Source of the DNA: Bursaphelenchus xylophilus
Taxonomy: Eukaryota; Nematoda; Chromadorea; Rhabditida; Aphelenchoididae
Assembly (NCBI GenBank): GCA_904066235.2
Contig: CAJFCV020000003.1
Location: 3,472,001-3,536,000 of the forward strand
Direction: 5' to 3'
Length of the DNA: 64,000 nucleotides
Made by a program: the position numbers and the translations under genes
Notes under the pieces: model-generated
Database searches by the model: none
Told to the model about the DNA's origin: nothing
What the model saw: only the letters and a program-made list of their open reading frames with translations
Shown: positions 1 to 12,212 of the stretch, piece after piece
Position numbering within the stretch: position 1 is the first letter of the stretch
Layout: each line of letters starts with the position of its first letter

Positions 1-3000
1 TCTGCTCTTTAGCCCCTCGGCCAATTCATTCTTCATCTCTTGCCTCAAATGTCTAGCCAAATTCCAAAAAAGAGGCTTGCAAATGTCGAAAACATGGGGT
101 TTTGTAATTTCCGTTTTTCGACTTTTTGTAACTTTCAAACTTTGAGACATGCAGCGCAAATGCCAAAGTGTCATTTAGAGATTTGTTCGAAACCCGATTT
201 CACGGAATCTCCGTGAAAAATTTCCGTCAAATCTCCGGAAATGACTCAATGACGGGTATTAGAAGATAATGATATTAGCCCCCCTGTCTTCCTGTCCGAA
301 GCCATTTGACCCCGACCTTTGAAATCTTTTTGGTATTTGCAGGGGAATAAGTAATGAATAAGAAAGAAGACATCTTGTTAGGCTAATCCTGACATTTAAC
401 GCGTCGCTCTTCTGGGAAATGGAAATCAGCTTTACAATAGAAAAGGGAGGAAGAATATTGGGCGGGGAATATATAAGGCGGCGGAATCCGGACGGACACC
501 AGACGGTGGACCTTGTAATTTATTAATTAGCGGACGTCTAATTTATAGAAGGTTTTTATTTTTGGCGGTTTTAATTTGCAGGTACTGTAGGGTGGAAGCT
601 GTTGTCTTATGGAGAAATGAATTTTTGCTTTTGACGAGGGCTCTCGGAGATTTTTAAAAGAGTTGATCTTCTTATTTCCATTGTTTCTGCAAAGCGCGGT
701 CAATAATTTTTATTCAGAAAATACGAAGAAGAAATTTTTTTATAAAATAATAAGCCAGATATTGAAAAAAGATTTTGGTAATGTTATATTTGACAAAGAA
801 TTAAATTATTATGTGGGGCTTTAGCAGGTGTTCAAAGTTTGCAAGTCCGGCGGCTACTTTCTGGTGAAAAAAATTTTTGTTCAGGGCCTGAGGCAAAATT
901 TTTCTTTGTGGAAAGACATTGAATTTACAGCCAAAAAACCGACTTTTCTCTTACCGTTTCTCTTTATTTTTGAATTTCGTACCTTATCCGCGAAAATTAA
1001 AGTCTTGTGTGCTGTGAAGCACGAGTTATGATAATTTTGTAACGACTATGCCTACATAAAACGGTAGGGCTAAAATCTGACATTCTGATTTGAAACTACT
1101 AACTACTGTGTAATACAAGAATTTTTCCTTTCAATTCATACATATTAATACTCTTTGGCCTAAGCGAAATGTTGTATTTTTAGGCCGCGTTTCGAACAAT
1201 TTTTTAAACCTATCCTATTTATTTTGACTTTTCGCACTCCTGCCCTTTTCAAATCTCCCAAAAAGCCCCTGTTGAACTCTGAGACATCACTTATCCCGTG
1301 GCGAGGAAATTTGATCTCAAAAAACTTAATCCCCATCAAAGCATGATACTCTCCACCGCTTCAAATTTTCGTATCTCCAGCAAAAATTTCTTTGTCTTCG
1401 CTTTGCACCCAATTTCAAAACCCATTTATCCGTGGAATCTCGGGGTTCTGTGAAAGTGGCCAAAACAGCTTGGTGGCATTTCACGGCCTGACGTTCGGAC
1501 CGTAGCGCATTTGAGGGCCCGATTATCCGCGAATTCCTTCGGACAGAATCAACAGGATTAGTGTTGTGGACGTAATTGCGGGTAAACAAGTGTTGGACTT
1601 GACTTGACTCGGAAGAACGGGGAGTTTTGTGAATACGAAACAGATTTTGGCCGTTAAGCAATAATTTTTGACAGTTTCGCCGACTTCTGGCTCAAAATTT
1701 CTGTTCGTTTCTTTATACTGCGACCTAGAAATCTAGCTTCAGTTTACCCTCAATTTTTGCATAATTTGATCAAAAATGAAAGGTGGTAAATTATGTAGAG
1801 CAAGCTGAAATTAGAGAGTAATCCTTGCGCTATCAAGTTTCAAAACAATTATAATCGTCATCCTGAGGGACCTAGGCATCAAAAATTCAGAGACGCCATT
1901 TTATGTTCTGTGCTGTGTTAACCTACACGTCCCCCAACCCCGCTCGTTTTACAGAAAACAGACGAAAGATATTCGAATATTTTCAGACAAAAGGATAGGA
2001 TTTCAAACCAACAAAAAATCCGTTGAAAACGTAATGTTTACTTGAACTTATAACCCAAGAATTTTCGGCCACATAATTCCTTACGAGCATGTAGAATTTG
2101 TGCGGGAATTGGTTTCGAATATTATTTACGTGTTTTACACATTTGTTTATATGCGTGCATGGCATTCTCCATGCTAAAAAGTCATCTTCAGCAGAATATT
2201 ACACTGACGACCTTTGCGGGACGCAGACTTATGACTAACCTTCTCCAAGAGAGCATTAAACTCGCTTGTTCACGTGCTTGTTTTTCTCCACCGAGGCCTA
2301 ATCTGAATCATTGTGATTGGAAATGGCATATTTTTTGAAGGGACCAATTGAAACTTTATGAAGATAATTGAAATATTTGAGATAATTAGTAGCAATTGTC
2401 AAAGCCAAAAGCCACGTAGTACTCTGCTATTTAAGCGGGAAATACTTTGTGTATTTTACATTATGACATTTGTTTTTGTAGTAATCTGAGAGCAGAGGGT
2501 CACCGGAAAGGCGCAAAGGTTAGTACAAATCAGAGGACTGAGCGAGGACGAGTTTTGTAGCCAAACAATTCGAGTGGCCGCAGTGATAGGCAGGTCGTAA
2601 CGTGTTGTGCTAAACCGGTTCGCAGAATCCTGCATTCTGCTCATAACAATTACTACATACTCTGTAGGCACTTGAAAAGAACATACGGGTCGCAGAAATA
2701 CATTAGGCTTGGGTTTCAATCAATTATTCCGAGAAAAATGAACTCGACATAGTCAGCGGATTGTATGCGACCTTTTGATAGGGGTACGAGACGAAAAATA
2801 CTCCAAAATTCCAAGACTAAATGCCGTCTCGTGGCCACTGCGAGGTCCGTTTCCGCCTTCAGCTGAGCTCTGAATATTTCATATGTCCTTTGGAACCGCT
2901 TTCCAATTGATACATCATATTCCATTACCAACACATATATGTATACTGTCCACCCTCACTTTGCGTCATTTTCGATGAAATTCGAAGCCGAAAATTTTAA

Positions 3001-6000
3001 ATTACCGATTAACGGGACAAAAACCAGGCAAAATTTGCACTGGATTTTGGAATTCTACACTCGTCACTTTCCTGCCTCGTGTTGATATGGTATTCAATTC
3101 GAGCTGTGTTAATTTTAATTGTCCAAAAATATTCGCAGAAGGTGACGCCTATTTTTGTGCATGATGCGGGCATTTCTGTCGACCTGGATGGCATTCTGCC
3201 CGCGCTGAGCGCATAATTTATTTCTGGCCACTGCCATTCGGCTAAAGCGGGTGGTCAAGGACGGCCTGACATTCGGCGCCAAGTCCTGAAATTTGTGGAA
3301 ATGTTAGGGCGTGGTTCGTAGCTACTATTTAACGAGTTGCAAGGCCGGGATACATGTGCTATGCGTTCGAGAAAGCGTTTAAGGAGCGCACTTTAGGACC
3401 ACGCTGGTCCGTGCTTTGGCGGGAGGATTGGGTTCGCACTACACGGGAAACCAACTCATTCATTCCGCGGAATATTTAGCAGGTCGCTGGACTTCAAAAA
3501 TGAATATTTTTTTGTTTGGCTGGTGCAATTTGTTTTTCATAACAGATTAACGTGTGATACAGCGGAAGCCGCGGTCCTTGGCCGTGTTTGGGCCGTGCTA
3601 TTTTTAAGGTTCTCCAGCGAAAAGATGCCATGCCATTTCCAGATTCCGTGAATTACGTCGTTTTTAGCATTCTTATTTATTTATTTGTTGGCAAAAACGC
3701 CAAAGTGTGGCAGTTCCAAATGACATGCTATTTCTTTAATCCATTCGTCTTTTGGCATTTCGCCGCGTAATTATGGGTATGATGTTCCATACAATTACAT
3801 ATAACGTATAATTACATATAAAATTTATTGAACACGGAAAGAAAAACAGGAATTACTGACTGTAATTTGTTGGTATTCAGAATGAATGGCAACGAAGGGA
3901 GGATTATTCACTTGGAATTGGCAAAATGAGATTAGAAATCCTTTTGTTTACCTGCGGGAAATCCGTATTTTGGAAATCATTATTGTTATCGCCGTAAGAT
4001 TTTAGAGGCAGCTTAATCTATTCGCTTTAGATTCAACCTAATACCGATCGGAAATGTCATATATAGATAACGGACGTGTTGTGAGAGAATGTTGCGAATA
4101 ATCCCTTTGCTTCTCTGTCCAGCAAAAGTGATCTCTTATCTCTCCCTATTTGATGAACCCATCTCTTTTCTCAAAGGCGATTTCATATGTACAGAACCAA
4201 CCGCAGATAACGAACGTATTGCGTTTTGTCGTTGTACCATAATGCTTACAATTGCAAATGTGTTTTGTTTGTGGGGTGTGTCTCCACAATATCTCCATGC
4301 TCCTCACAAAAACCGATTACCGATTCAATAGCCACTCAAATAATGTCAAGCACGCATTTCAATTAAAACGTGCCGTAATGTCACAACCGGGACCACGGTG
4401 CTCTTTTTGCTGTAACGTTGGCTAGGCTAGACTAGGGAGGAAAAAACAAATGTGACACTTAATTTGATGTTGGCCTTATTACTAATACAAATTATCTATC
4501 CGTGGAAAACAGGCAAATGGCACGCGACCGCGTAAATGCTGCGCTTGCCAAGCACAATTTCCTCGTTCCCTTGGGGTTACTTGAGTAAACTTTTGCCTGA
4601 AAAATAAACTTTTGCCGCAGACACAGCTCGAGTGTACTTTTGGGGAATTGGGTGTTGACAAAACACTTGCGATAAGGCCATCATTATTTTAATGTATTTG
4701 AGTGATTGCAAAGGCGATACAAATCAGCTTAGGAACCAGTGCGACCTTTGCAATGAAAATATTAATGGGGGTTTCTACTAAAAAAATATAGGCTAGCCTT
4801 AATTAGAACGTAGACATTTACAGTTTTACTTTGTTATTTATGAAAGTTTGTAGTGTTCTTCCTCGTTAAAAAAACGTTGCCGCAAAACACATTGTGAATG
4901 CTAAATTTTGAAGTATAGAATAAAATATAATACATTTCGAGTTCAGCAAAATCATTTTGTGCGTGTGGGGGCTTTTGCAACATGCCTGATGTTATGGTAA
5001 ACCAATTCTTTCATTCGAAAATATCAGGCTTGTTGATTATACTTTCCCGATACAAACTAGCCCGCTTTCGCAACGTCGCCAGTAAATTGGCATATTAGAT
5101 AAAAATGTCAGGGAACCAAAAAACTCGAACATTTGAGACAGCGCCGATTTTAAGAATTCTAATGTTGAAATTATGTCGACAATTTTTCGGAGTGAGGGTT
5201 TAGACGGCTCCTCCCATCTGAGTCACATTCCCGGCGCTTATAACATCTTCCTCCTATATAATGCTGTTTACGGTGACAGAAGATAATACCGAATTCGCCC
5301 CCTCATCAAGGACCGGAAGGCGGAGTTCTTTCCTGATTTGATGAAGTGTGATGTTCTGCCCCTCGCGACTTTTCAACATCCGAATTCTCCTTTTCCTGTT
5401 TACCAAGTTGGAATAACACAATTTTTAAAAGTTTTCTCTCATTCTAACCCATTCCTCGAAGGAACTTGTCGGATTCGCGGAACGAATAAGGTCCCCGTTG
5501 ATGTTATAGGACCGCGGCATCCCTGCGGGGTAAGATAATCTGTTGACAGAACGAAAGCTTATCCTGGATAAACACACAAACACGTCTTATTCAAACATAT
5601 TAAGTTTTTGCCGTCACGTGCCATTTCGCCTCCAATTTTCACGCGCGCTTTCCGCGAAGTTATTATTAAGGAAAACATTTCCCACGGTTGCTTCGAAGTT
5701 AGTGTGGGAATGCGCAGACACTTCGGACTCTTGTGGTGCCCTTTCTTCCGGCGAAGGCCGCATGGATTTCAGGGAACGAAAGGCGTGAGATTTCCGGTTG
5801 ACCTATTCCTTCAGGCTCATAAGAAATCCGTTTCAAATGGCGATTGTTGTCTGTCTGGTTTGTGGAAAATTGTCAGCCGCAGGCATTAATGTTCTGAACA
5901 TATTTTTTCACGGATCGCTAGGTCTACGGTATAGCTGTAGTTTCTGCGCAATTACCATAACTTTTATTACCGAATTCTCGCGGCCTTTCTGCTATTTATC

Positions 6001-7658
6001 GCTCTCGGCTATAGTCGGCAAATGCGATTATGCATTATTCCAAAACAGGAGATCACTATGACCTCTGGAATTATTTTGCATTCACCATTCATGGGTTTGT
6101 GCCATTTCCTCGTACATTTTGCCGTAATTGAATTTAAGCTGGTTTGCAAATTATTCAAAGCCCATTGTGCGACATGGTGGAATATTTTATGGGCTTTTGT
6201 TGCATGTTCTTTTGCTGCGCTTTTGATATTTGATAGTGGGTAATGTCCCGACCCGGATCCGTAATTGAATCATTTGAGAATTGTGGGGACAAGTGGGTCG
6301 TAAAATTCCATTTGGGAAATGTCAGCGGGTCAACAGATGGCATAATTCAATCAAACAGTGTGCCAGAAAGGTGTTTGTTTTTGGGTATAAAAAGCGAATC
6401 GTACAAACGGGGGCCGCAAATTTTCAAAATTTAACCTTATTTTCCAGGGATAATACCATGTTTGTAGGCCTTTAAAGATTTGATTAGATTCAGCAACGGT
6501 AGGCATTGCAACCATGCTAATCCAATAATTCCGAAGCCTTCGAGTTCGAGTCCGAAATGTCACGGGATTTTTTAAATCCGTCTTCAATGCTCGCAATTAT
6601 CAGCAAGTGTAGCTTGCAATTAGCCTTCAAAAAAATTTCAGTACGTGGTGAAATTAGTTTTTTCGAGGACCATTTCCCTGCCGGTGCTTTATTAACTATT
6701 TATTCTGGCGTTTCCAATCTTTTTTCTTGCCATTTTCCTTCGTTTATTATGCGAGGACCTGAAGTTCACGGGCCAAATGTTAAAACACTGCGAAATGCCA
6801 ATTAGCGGACTCTAGTATCTCAGACATCACCTATTAAATCCTGACTTTGCATGTTGTTTTGTAAACAAGAAATAGCGGACTTCCTCTCGGGCCGGTGGGG
6901 GGCCCCGCCCATTCACGGAAGAAAAGTCTGAATGAGTCAAGAGCCTGGGAATTGGAGATTTGATGCTGGCTTCTGGTCTGTATTTCTTGGCCGCGTGTAG
7001 CCGGTGGCTTTGTTTTTTGCAGGCTTTGTCGCCGCGACATTTTGAGCCTCTCGAACGATTATCTTTTGCGTTTTGTCACGTTCGCGCTCTCAAGTATTTA
7101 CCGTATGTCGTAACTACCGTTTATTTGTGCAGTTCGCGAATTGTACCCGCCCCGTTTTCAGTTTTGTAGTCGCACAAAAGCAGCGCACTTCTTCTATGAC
7201 TAACTCCTTTTTCCCCCCTTCACACCGCGGCGGCAACAAGCGGTTTCTGGGAAATCTTGGCTCTCGAGATCATGAGGGTTGTTTTTTGCGTAGGTTGTGT
7301 AATACAAAGCAGTCATATTCGAAATTTTTTTTTGATTAATTCCTCTTATTGGCATATTATGTTGTGCGGGGCTGAGCTCTCAGTGTTTTAATCAGATGCT
7401 ATCCCCGCATTTCGGAAAAGATAAGCAGTTTTGGCGCTAATCCTTCCCCTTCGAAATAAGATTTTTGGGATTAATTTTTTCCCATTGCTTCATGCATATT
7501 GTTTTCGGGCCGCGCTTATCCGCCCGATTTTCGAAAACACCCAGTCGAGTGGTTGATTTCATTTTTCGAATTAATTTCGATATTTTAATTTGGAAATTTG
7601 TCTTAACGAGACCATTTTGATTGCAGATACCACTGTTTAAATTACACAACAACTCGTA
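1..7658. other. gene-poor stretch, nothing recognised
   Basis: I see no open frame with splice signals and codon use that I would call a gene on either strand. Frames here are short, overlap in several phases and are rich in Phe/Leu/Ser, as expected of AT-rich noncoding DNA. A TATA-like ATATATAAGG lies near 470. A splice acceptor (GATTGCAG) at about 7618-7626 precedes the first gene and may be its trans-splice site. The stretch could be upstream regulatory DNA of the gene starting at 7659, but no motif shows this. Confidence 0.5.
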
Positions 7659-9596
7659 ATGGTATGGTATAGTCAGCCGTCGGCTGCATCCTCCCCTCAA
7701 CGCCCATCCAGCGAATACTCCGATCTCAGCGAATACGAAGAAGCCTCATATCCCTGCGAAGACGCGACGCATCAGCACAGCATCAGGAATCTGGACACAC
7801 CGGTAGAATTGTGCGGCGAGACCCACTTCCCCATCCTCGAGCCAAAATTCCATTTGCATCGCTTGGACGACAGGTATGTCTTGGTGGCGTTTTTTTTCCC
7901 CGACCCTACTCATTGCGTATTCCCACGAACCTAATTGAATTTTTTCTCGGCTGCATTTTTCCGCGTACTGTTTTGCATTGGAATTGAACCCGCTTCCATG
8001 TTTATTCGTGAATTCAAAATTCGGTTCCTTTGCTGTCTGCAAACTAAGTCGGCTTCACCAAAAAAATTATGTACCAATTGAATGCGAAACGTGGTTGGCC
8101 TACAAATTTGATGGTCCGGAAAGTTCTCTCTCCGCTGAACTATGGACAACAGAGTTCCGTTTTGCAAGGCTCTGGTTACATCGAATCAATTTGCATTTTA
8201 ATTAAAAAAATGTCTGCAAATCCGCGTGACTCCGCGCGCCGACGTCGCATGATGCGGAATCTTTTCCGCGCTGACCTTCACGGGCTTTCGTCGCGGCGGA
8301 TAATCGGACGTTGACTCCACCGTGGCTTATCCGCCAATTCCAATAGCCACTCTTTTGTTGGGCCGCGCGAAACTCATTGCCCCGCATTCCCGGCGGATTG
8401 GCCGACCGCTTTCCGCTTCGGATTTGCGGCATTCCAACGGCGCGGCAAAATGTCAGATAATTTATTATCTCGGGTGAATGTTAAGCCGGCTTAGCGGCCG
8501 CGGCGGTTTAGCGCGTTGTGGTATATGATATTAAAGATTAGGTCCGATTAGCGGCCTTTAATGGTAATCAGGATTCTGACGCTCCCCTGAAAACATGTTG
8601 AGCTGCCGGCACACGTTTGGATTAGCCAGCCGGAATCGTTTGTGTGGATTAGCGGTTGGCGCGGTTTTCTGGGATTAGCGACACACCGGGCTCATCAGCT
8701 TCCGGACCCCGACGTTTTCGAGGGAGAGACGTTATGACGGCTTAGGGCAAAAGGTTAGATTGACGCCGGGATTTGCGGGATCGGGGATTGCGGCGAAATG
8801 CCAAGTCGACGTCAGCGGACTAGACTGTTTTTTATTTTCGCAATTCTTGGCCGAAATTTTGGCCAGTTTTCGGCAAGTGTCTGGATATAATAGACTCAAT
8901 TTATTATAAATATAAATTGAATTTAGTATTCCATTATAAAATAGATTATGATTACGAAAATTCAGACAAAAAACAAAAGTGCATAGTTTAGTTTTGCAAT
9001 CACAGTGCACTTTTGGGAAGTACTAGTCATTGCGCAATTTGAAGTGATATTGGAGTCATCATAGTGCAATTTCAGGAAATATGCGATGGCTTTTACGTCA
9101 GAACGTGGCCTTCGAGTTTTCGCAATCCTCATTGAACTCATTGGCGACCGAATTCGCGTCGAGACCACCTCCTATGATCATGTGCATATCCCAATCTACG
9201 TGAACGGCTTCTACGAACGCGAATGCCGGGCCATTGTGGACGTGTACGAGAATTATTACAAGGTTCGTTTGTTTATGCGTAAAATTAATTATGGTTCGGC
9301 AAAAGTGCTTATTTCCCTATTATTTTCGTGTTTTTTTGATATTTTATGGACCTGGGTGACGATTATTTTTGCAGCTTTCGATAAACGGCAAGACCGTGCT
9401 GCGACGTGCGCATGTGCGCCCGTTCACCAAGAGCTGCTCGTGTTGCTCTTCGCCGTACGACTCGGACGCCGAGCTCCGATCGGAGGAAGAGGACGAAGAG
9501 TCCACCGTGGAGTCGTCGCTCAAGTTCTACGCCCCGCAAAAGGCGTTGTCGGTGGCGGCGATGAGCAGCAGGAAACGGCGTCACAGCTCGTCCTAA
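7659..9596 (+). CDS. three-exon gene, unknown charged protein
   Basis: Exons 7659-7873, 9076-9262 and 9375-9596 join in phase (215, 187 and 222 bases). Donors are CAG|gtatgt and AAG|gttcgt; acceptors are atttcag and tttttgcag. The product is about 207 residues. The N-terminal third is Ser/Glu/Tyr-rich (SEYSDLSEYEEASYP). The middle (about residues 72-150) looks folded, with the hydrophobic run LRVFAILIELIGDRI and HIPIYVNGFYERE. Next comes a Cys cluster (KSCSCCSSPY), an acidic Glu-Ser stretch and a basic Ser-rich end (SRKRRHSSS), perhaps a nuclear signal. I recognise no family. The 1202-base first intron is long for this window. The start is the first ATG after an acceptor at 7626 that probably receives a spliced leader. 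The phase match across both junctions and the composition contrast with the introns support a real gene. Function unknown. Confidence 0.72.
7874..9075 (+). other. long first intron, GC-richer middle
   Basis: 1202-base intron of the preceding gene. Its part from about 8215 to 8730 is clearly GC-richer than its surroundings and contains repeated GCGG/CCGC words. Open frames here do not join in phase with the flanking exons, so I call no exon. Confidence 0.5.
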
Positions 9597-10524
9597 TGCA
9601 TTCACACTAATACACTAACTCGTGGGTATTGTTTTCAAAACATGTCAAATAATTGCCGCTTCTCGTCTGTAATTAATTCCTTCCCTTTTTCTCGGCAAAC
9701 TGTACATAGGCTGAAGAACGTCCAGACATTTGGAGGGATCCATTTGCATGTACGTACTTTTTGCAACATTTGTAAATGGACTCTTTGCCTGTCTGCGACG
9801 TTTATTTGTAAATATTTTTTTCGAAGTCTATGTGGAAGTGTTCAGGGTGGAAGTAATAGGGTTTGAAATTGGCAGAGTAGAGTTTGTTTTTTGGTCATTT
9901 TCGAAGTGATATCAAAGCAATTTTACATTTTCCTACTCTCTTAAAATCATTGAATGCCTCGGATATCCGTACAAAGCGTTGTCCCAGATTTTCAACAACT
10001 GATTTGCTGCCTAACTAGAGTAAATTTGCCAATTCTCAAACCTCTTTGTCTCCACCCCACAACCACCTTATCTTATATAGTACCAAATCGCGGAATTCTA
10101 AAGAAAATCTTGATGGTCGAGTTGAAATGCTCCGAACATATCATTCATTCCTGTACCGCACTCTTATACCCGATATCATCATTGTAAAGTTTCTCAGCAA
10201 GGTTCTAATTTATTGTCGGAACGATTAACTAAAGTTACTTTAAGACTCTCAGAGATTCTCAGAAAAAATTCTAATCTATACTCAATGTAAAAAACACCTT
10301 TTTTCATGACTTTTAACATATACTTTACTGTCTAAAACTCTACCTAATTGATTTTTTATTGCACTTTCTTGATCTGATGAGACCTCGATTTCCAATAATT
10401 CTATGGAGGCAGCACTCAGTGTGGATTTTTAAAATATTGAGATTGCTTTATTGTATTAACGTAATACTTCGTCGTTGAAATAAAAAATATTAATTACAAC
10501 TCGTATTGAAGTTGGCAAACAGTT
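9597..10524. other. convergent intergenic region
   Basis: 3' ends of the + strand gene ending at 9596 and the - strand gene ending at 10525 face each other here. On the - strand an AATAAA signal lies at 10447-10452, about 75 bases past the stop of the WD40 gene. No other feature was seen. Confidence 0.5.
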
Positions 10525-12176
10525 TTAACAGTCAAAATCCCAATGGTGGTAGGTCGTGTTTTCGGCGTTTCCATCGGCCGTCACAAAGTCCAAAGCCGAC
10601 GGAGATACGGTACAAGCAATGGTCCGATTCCAGTCTCTGTCAATGTGTCTGATCACACGGCCCGAATCCATGTCCCAGAGCTGGAACACCGACTTGTTGG
10701 CGGGGTTGTTGTGTTCGGCGGTGGTGGTGAGGAACAGATGCTCGTTGATGAAGCCGACCGGATTAATTGGGAAGTCGTAGGTTTGAAGTGAATTCGACCA
10801 CGCGTGCCCGTTGAAACGGTGGATCTGAAAATGGAAAAATTTAATTTCAAGCCAAAATTTATAAAAAAAAGGCTCTTCAGGGTATCACTTTTTTCAAATA
10901 AAAAAAATCGAATTTCAAAAATTCCCAAAACTCACAAAAACTTGGTTGAGATCGAAGATTCCGAACATCCGTCCATGGAAATAGTTCCACGCCGGCAATG
11001 GGCCCCGATGATGGTCCCAGGTTCCCAAATGCTCTCCAGTAATCACATCATGAACATGCACATTCTCACCCGTCTTCACGAAGATTTGATCCAACTCCGA
11101 CACCAGCCCAATGGTCACTCCCATCGGGGCTGTGGTGTCGCCGTGGAAGTGGACTTGTCGCCGGCTGCCGTCCTCAATGTCGAGGATTTGGACGGGTCCT
11201 CCGTCCAAGTGGAGGGCCAGAAGACGGCCGTCGAAGCGAATGTCGCCGATCATTGGCTGCTGGCACTCGTAGCGGGCGGTTTGTTTGCCGGAATTGAGAT
11301 CATAGATTTCGAGGCGGGAACGGCCAACGGTCCAGAGCATTCTGCAAAATTTTTGGGTTAAATTTGACTTCACAAAAACGATTTTTATTTTTTTTTTGTT
11401 TTTTTTTATCTACAGTAATTGGGATATGACTATTTGATTTTTTGAAACTTTGGATTTATAATCAAAAAAGTTGTCGTATCTCAAAAATAAACCTTCTTAG
11501 AACGACAGCTTTTTATAACTACTACATTTTTAGACTCTTGAAATTTGTTTTGTACAGATTTAATTCTATAATATTACATTAATTTATGTAGTTTTCTTAT
11601 AAACTCTATTTTCAATGTATCTTCCCACCCACAGACTCACTTGTCTCCCTTGAAGATTGATCGATGATTATGCCGGAGCCCACCATTGCCCGCGAATTTG
11701 AAGGTCCTCGCGGATTCACCCGTTTCCACATCCCACACAACAACAATATCGTTTTCGTAATGCACGGCCAGCTTCTTCCCGTCTTCGAGGAACGCCGCAT
11801 TCATCGGTTTCTTTCCTTTGGTCTCGGAATCGAACAAATCCCGCACAAATTTGCCGGTCGGATATTCGTGCAACGAGAACCAGCGATCGGAAAGTCGGAC
11901 ATTGCGAACAAGCATATTCTCGCCTTGGACCAGCCGAAGATCCCTCACATTGCTGCTGAATGCTCGACTGGAGGACTTGAAATTCAAAGTTCGCCAGTTC
12001 TCCTCGGCACTGGTCGTTTCTTGGAAGGGGTCTTCGATGATAGCGTATTTCTCGACCAATCTTCGTCGACGTTCGTCCAGGTTGCTGGGGCCGGCAATGT
12101 TTCGAGCTGCCGAAACCTCCGCCCTCAACGGTTTGCAGAGTTGTTTGGCGGACTTTACGGCACTTCTCATCAACAT
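10525..12176 (-). CDS. WD40-type beta-propeller protein
   Basis: Minus-strand gene with exons 12176-11641, 11341-10936 and 10824-10525, joined in phase (536, 406 and 300 bases), giving 413 residues. Donors are gtgagt and acceptors tttgcag and ttttcag. Four or more blades carry degenerate WD-type strands: VVVWDVETGES, LEIYDLNSGKQ, VQILDIEDGS, VHVHDVITGEHLG and FQLWDMDSGRVI. The N-terminal about 60 residues are basic and helical (NLDERRRRLVEKYAIIEDPF) and sit where F-box/WD proteins carry an F-box, but I cannot identify a true F-box. Propellers like this scaffold protein complexes, for example as substrate adaptors of ubiquitin ligases; that role is only inferred. The start follows an acceptor (CTCCTTTCAG, exon side at 12212), so the mRNA is probably trans-spliced or has a 5' UTR intron. 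Confidence 0.82.
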
Positions 12177-12212
12177 TTTGAATAGTTTCGATTGGTATTT
12201 GGAAAAATGATT

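Noticed and set aside
5338..6805. Series of overlapping ORFs of 60-93 codons
   Set aside because: Open in two or three frames at once, no matched splice sites, no domain, unbiased codon use.
9086..9610. Independent 174-codon gene starting at ATG 9086
   Set aside because: The frame reads through an intron (9263-9374). Phase and acceptor at 9075 show that 9076-9262 is the middle exon of the gene starting at 7659.
10543..12210. Long + strand frames opposite the WD40 gene
   Set aside because: They are antisense shadows. Splice sites and WD-type blades are on the minus strand.
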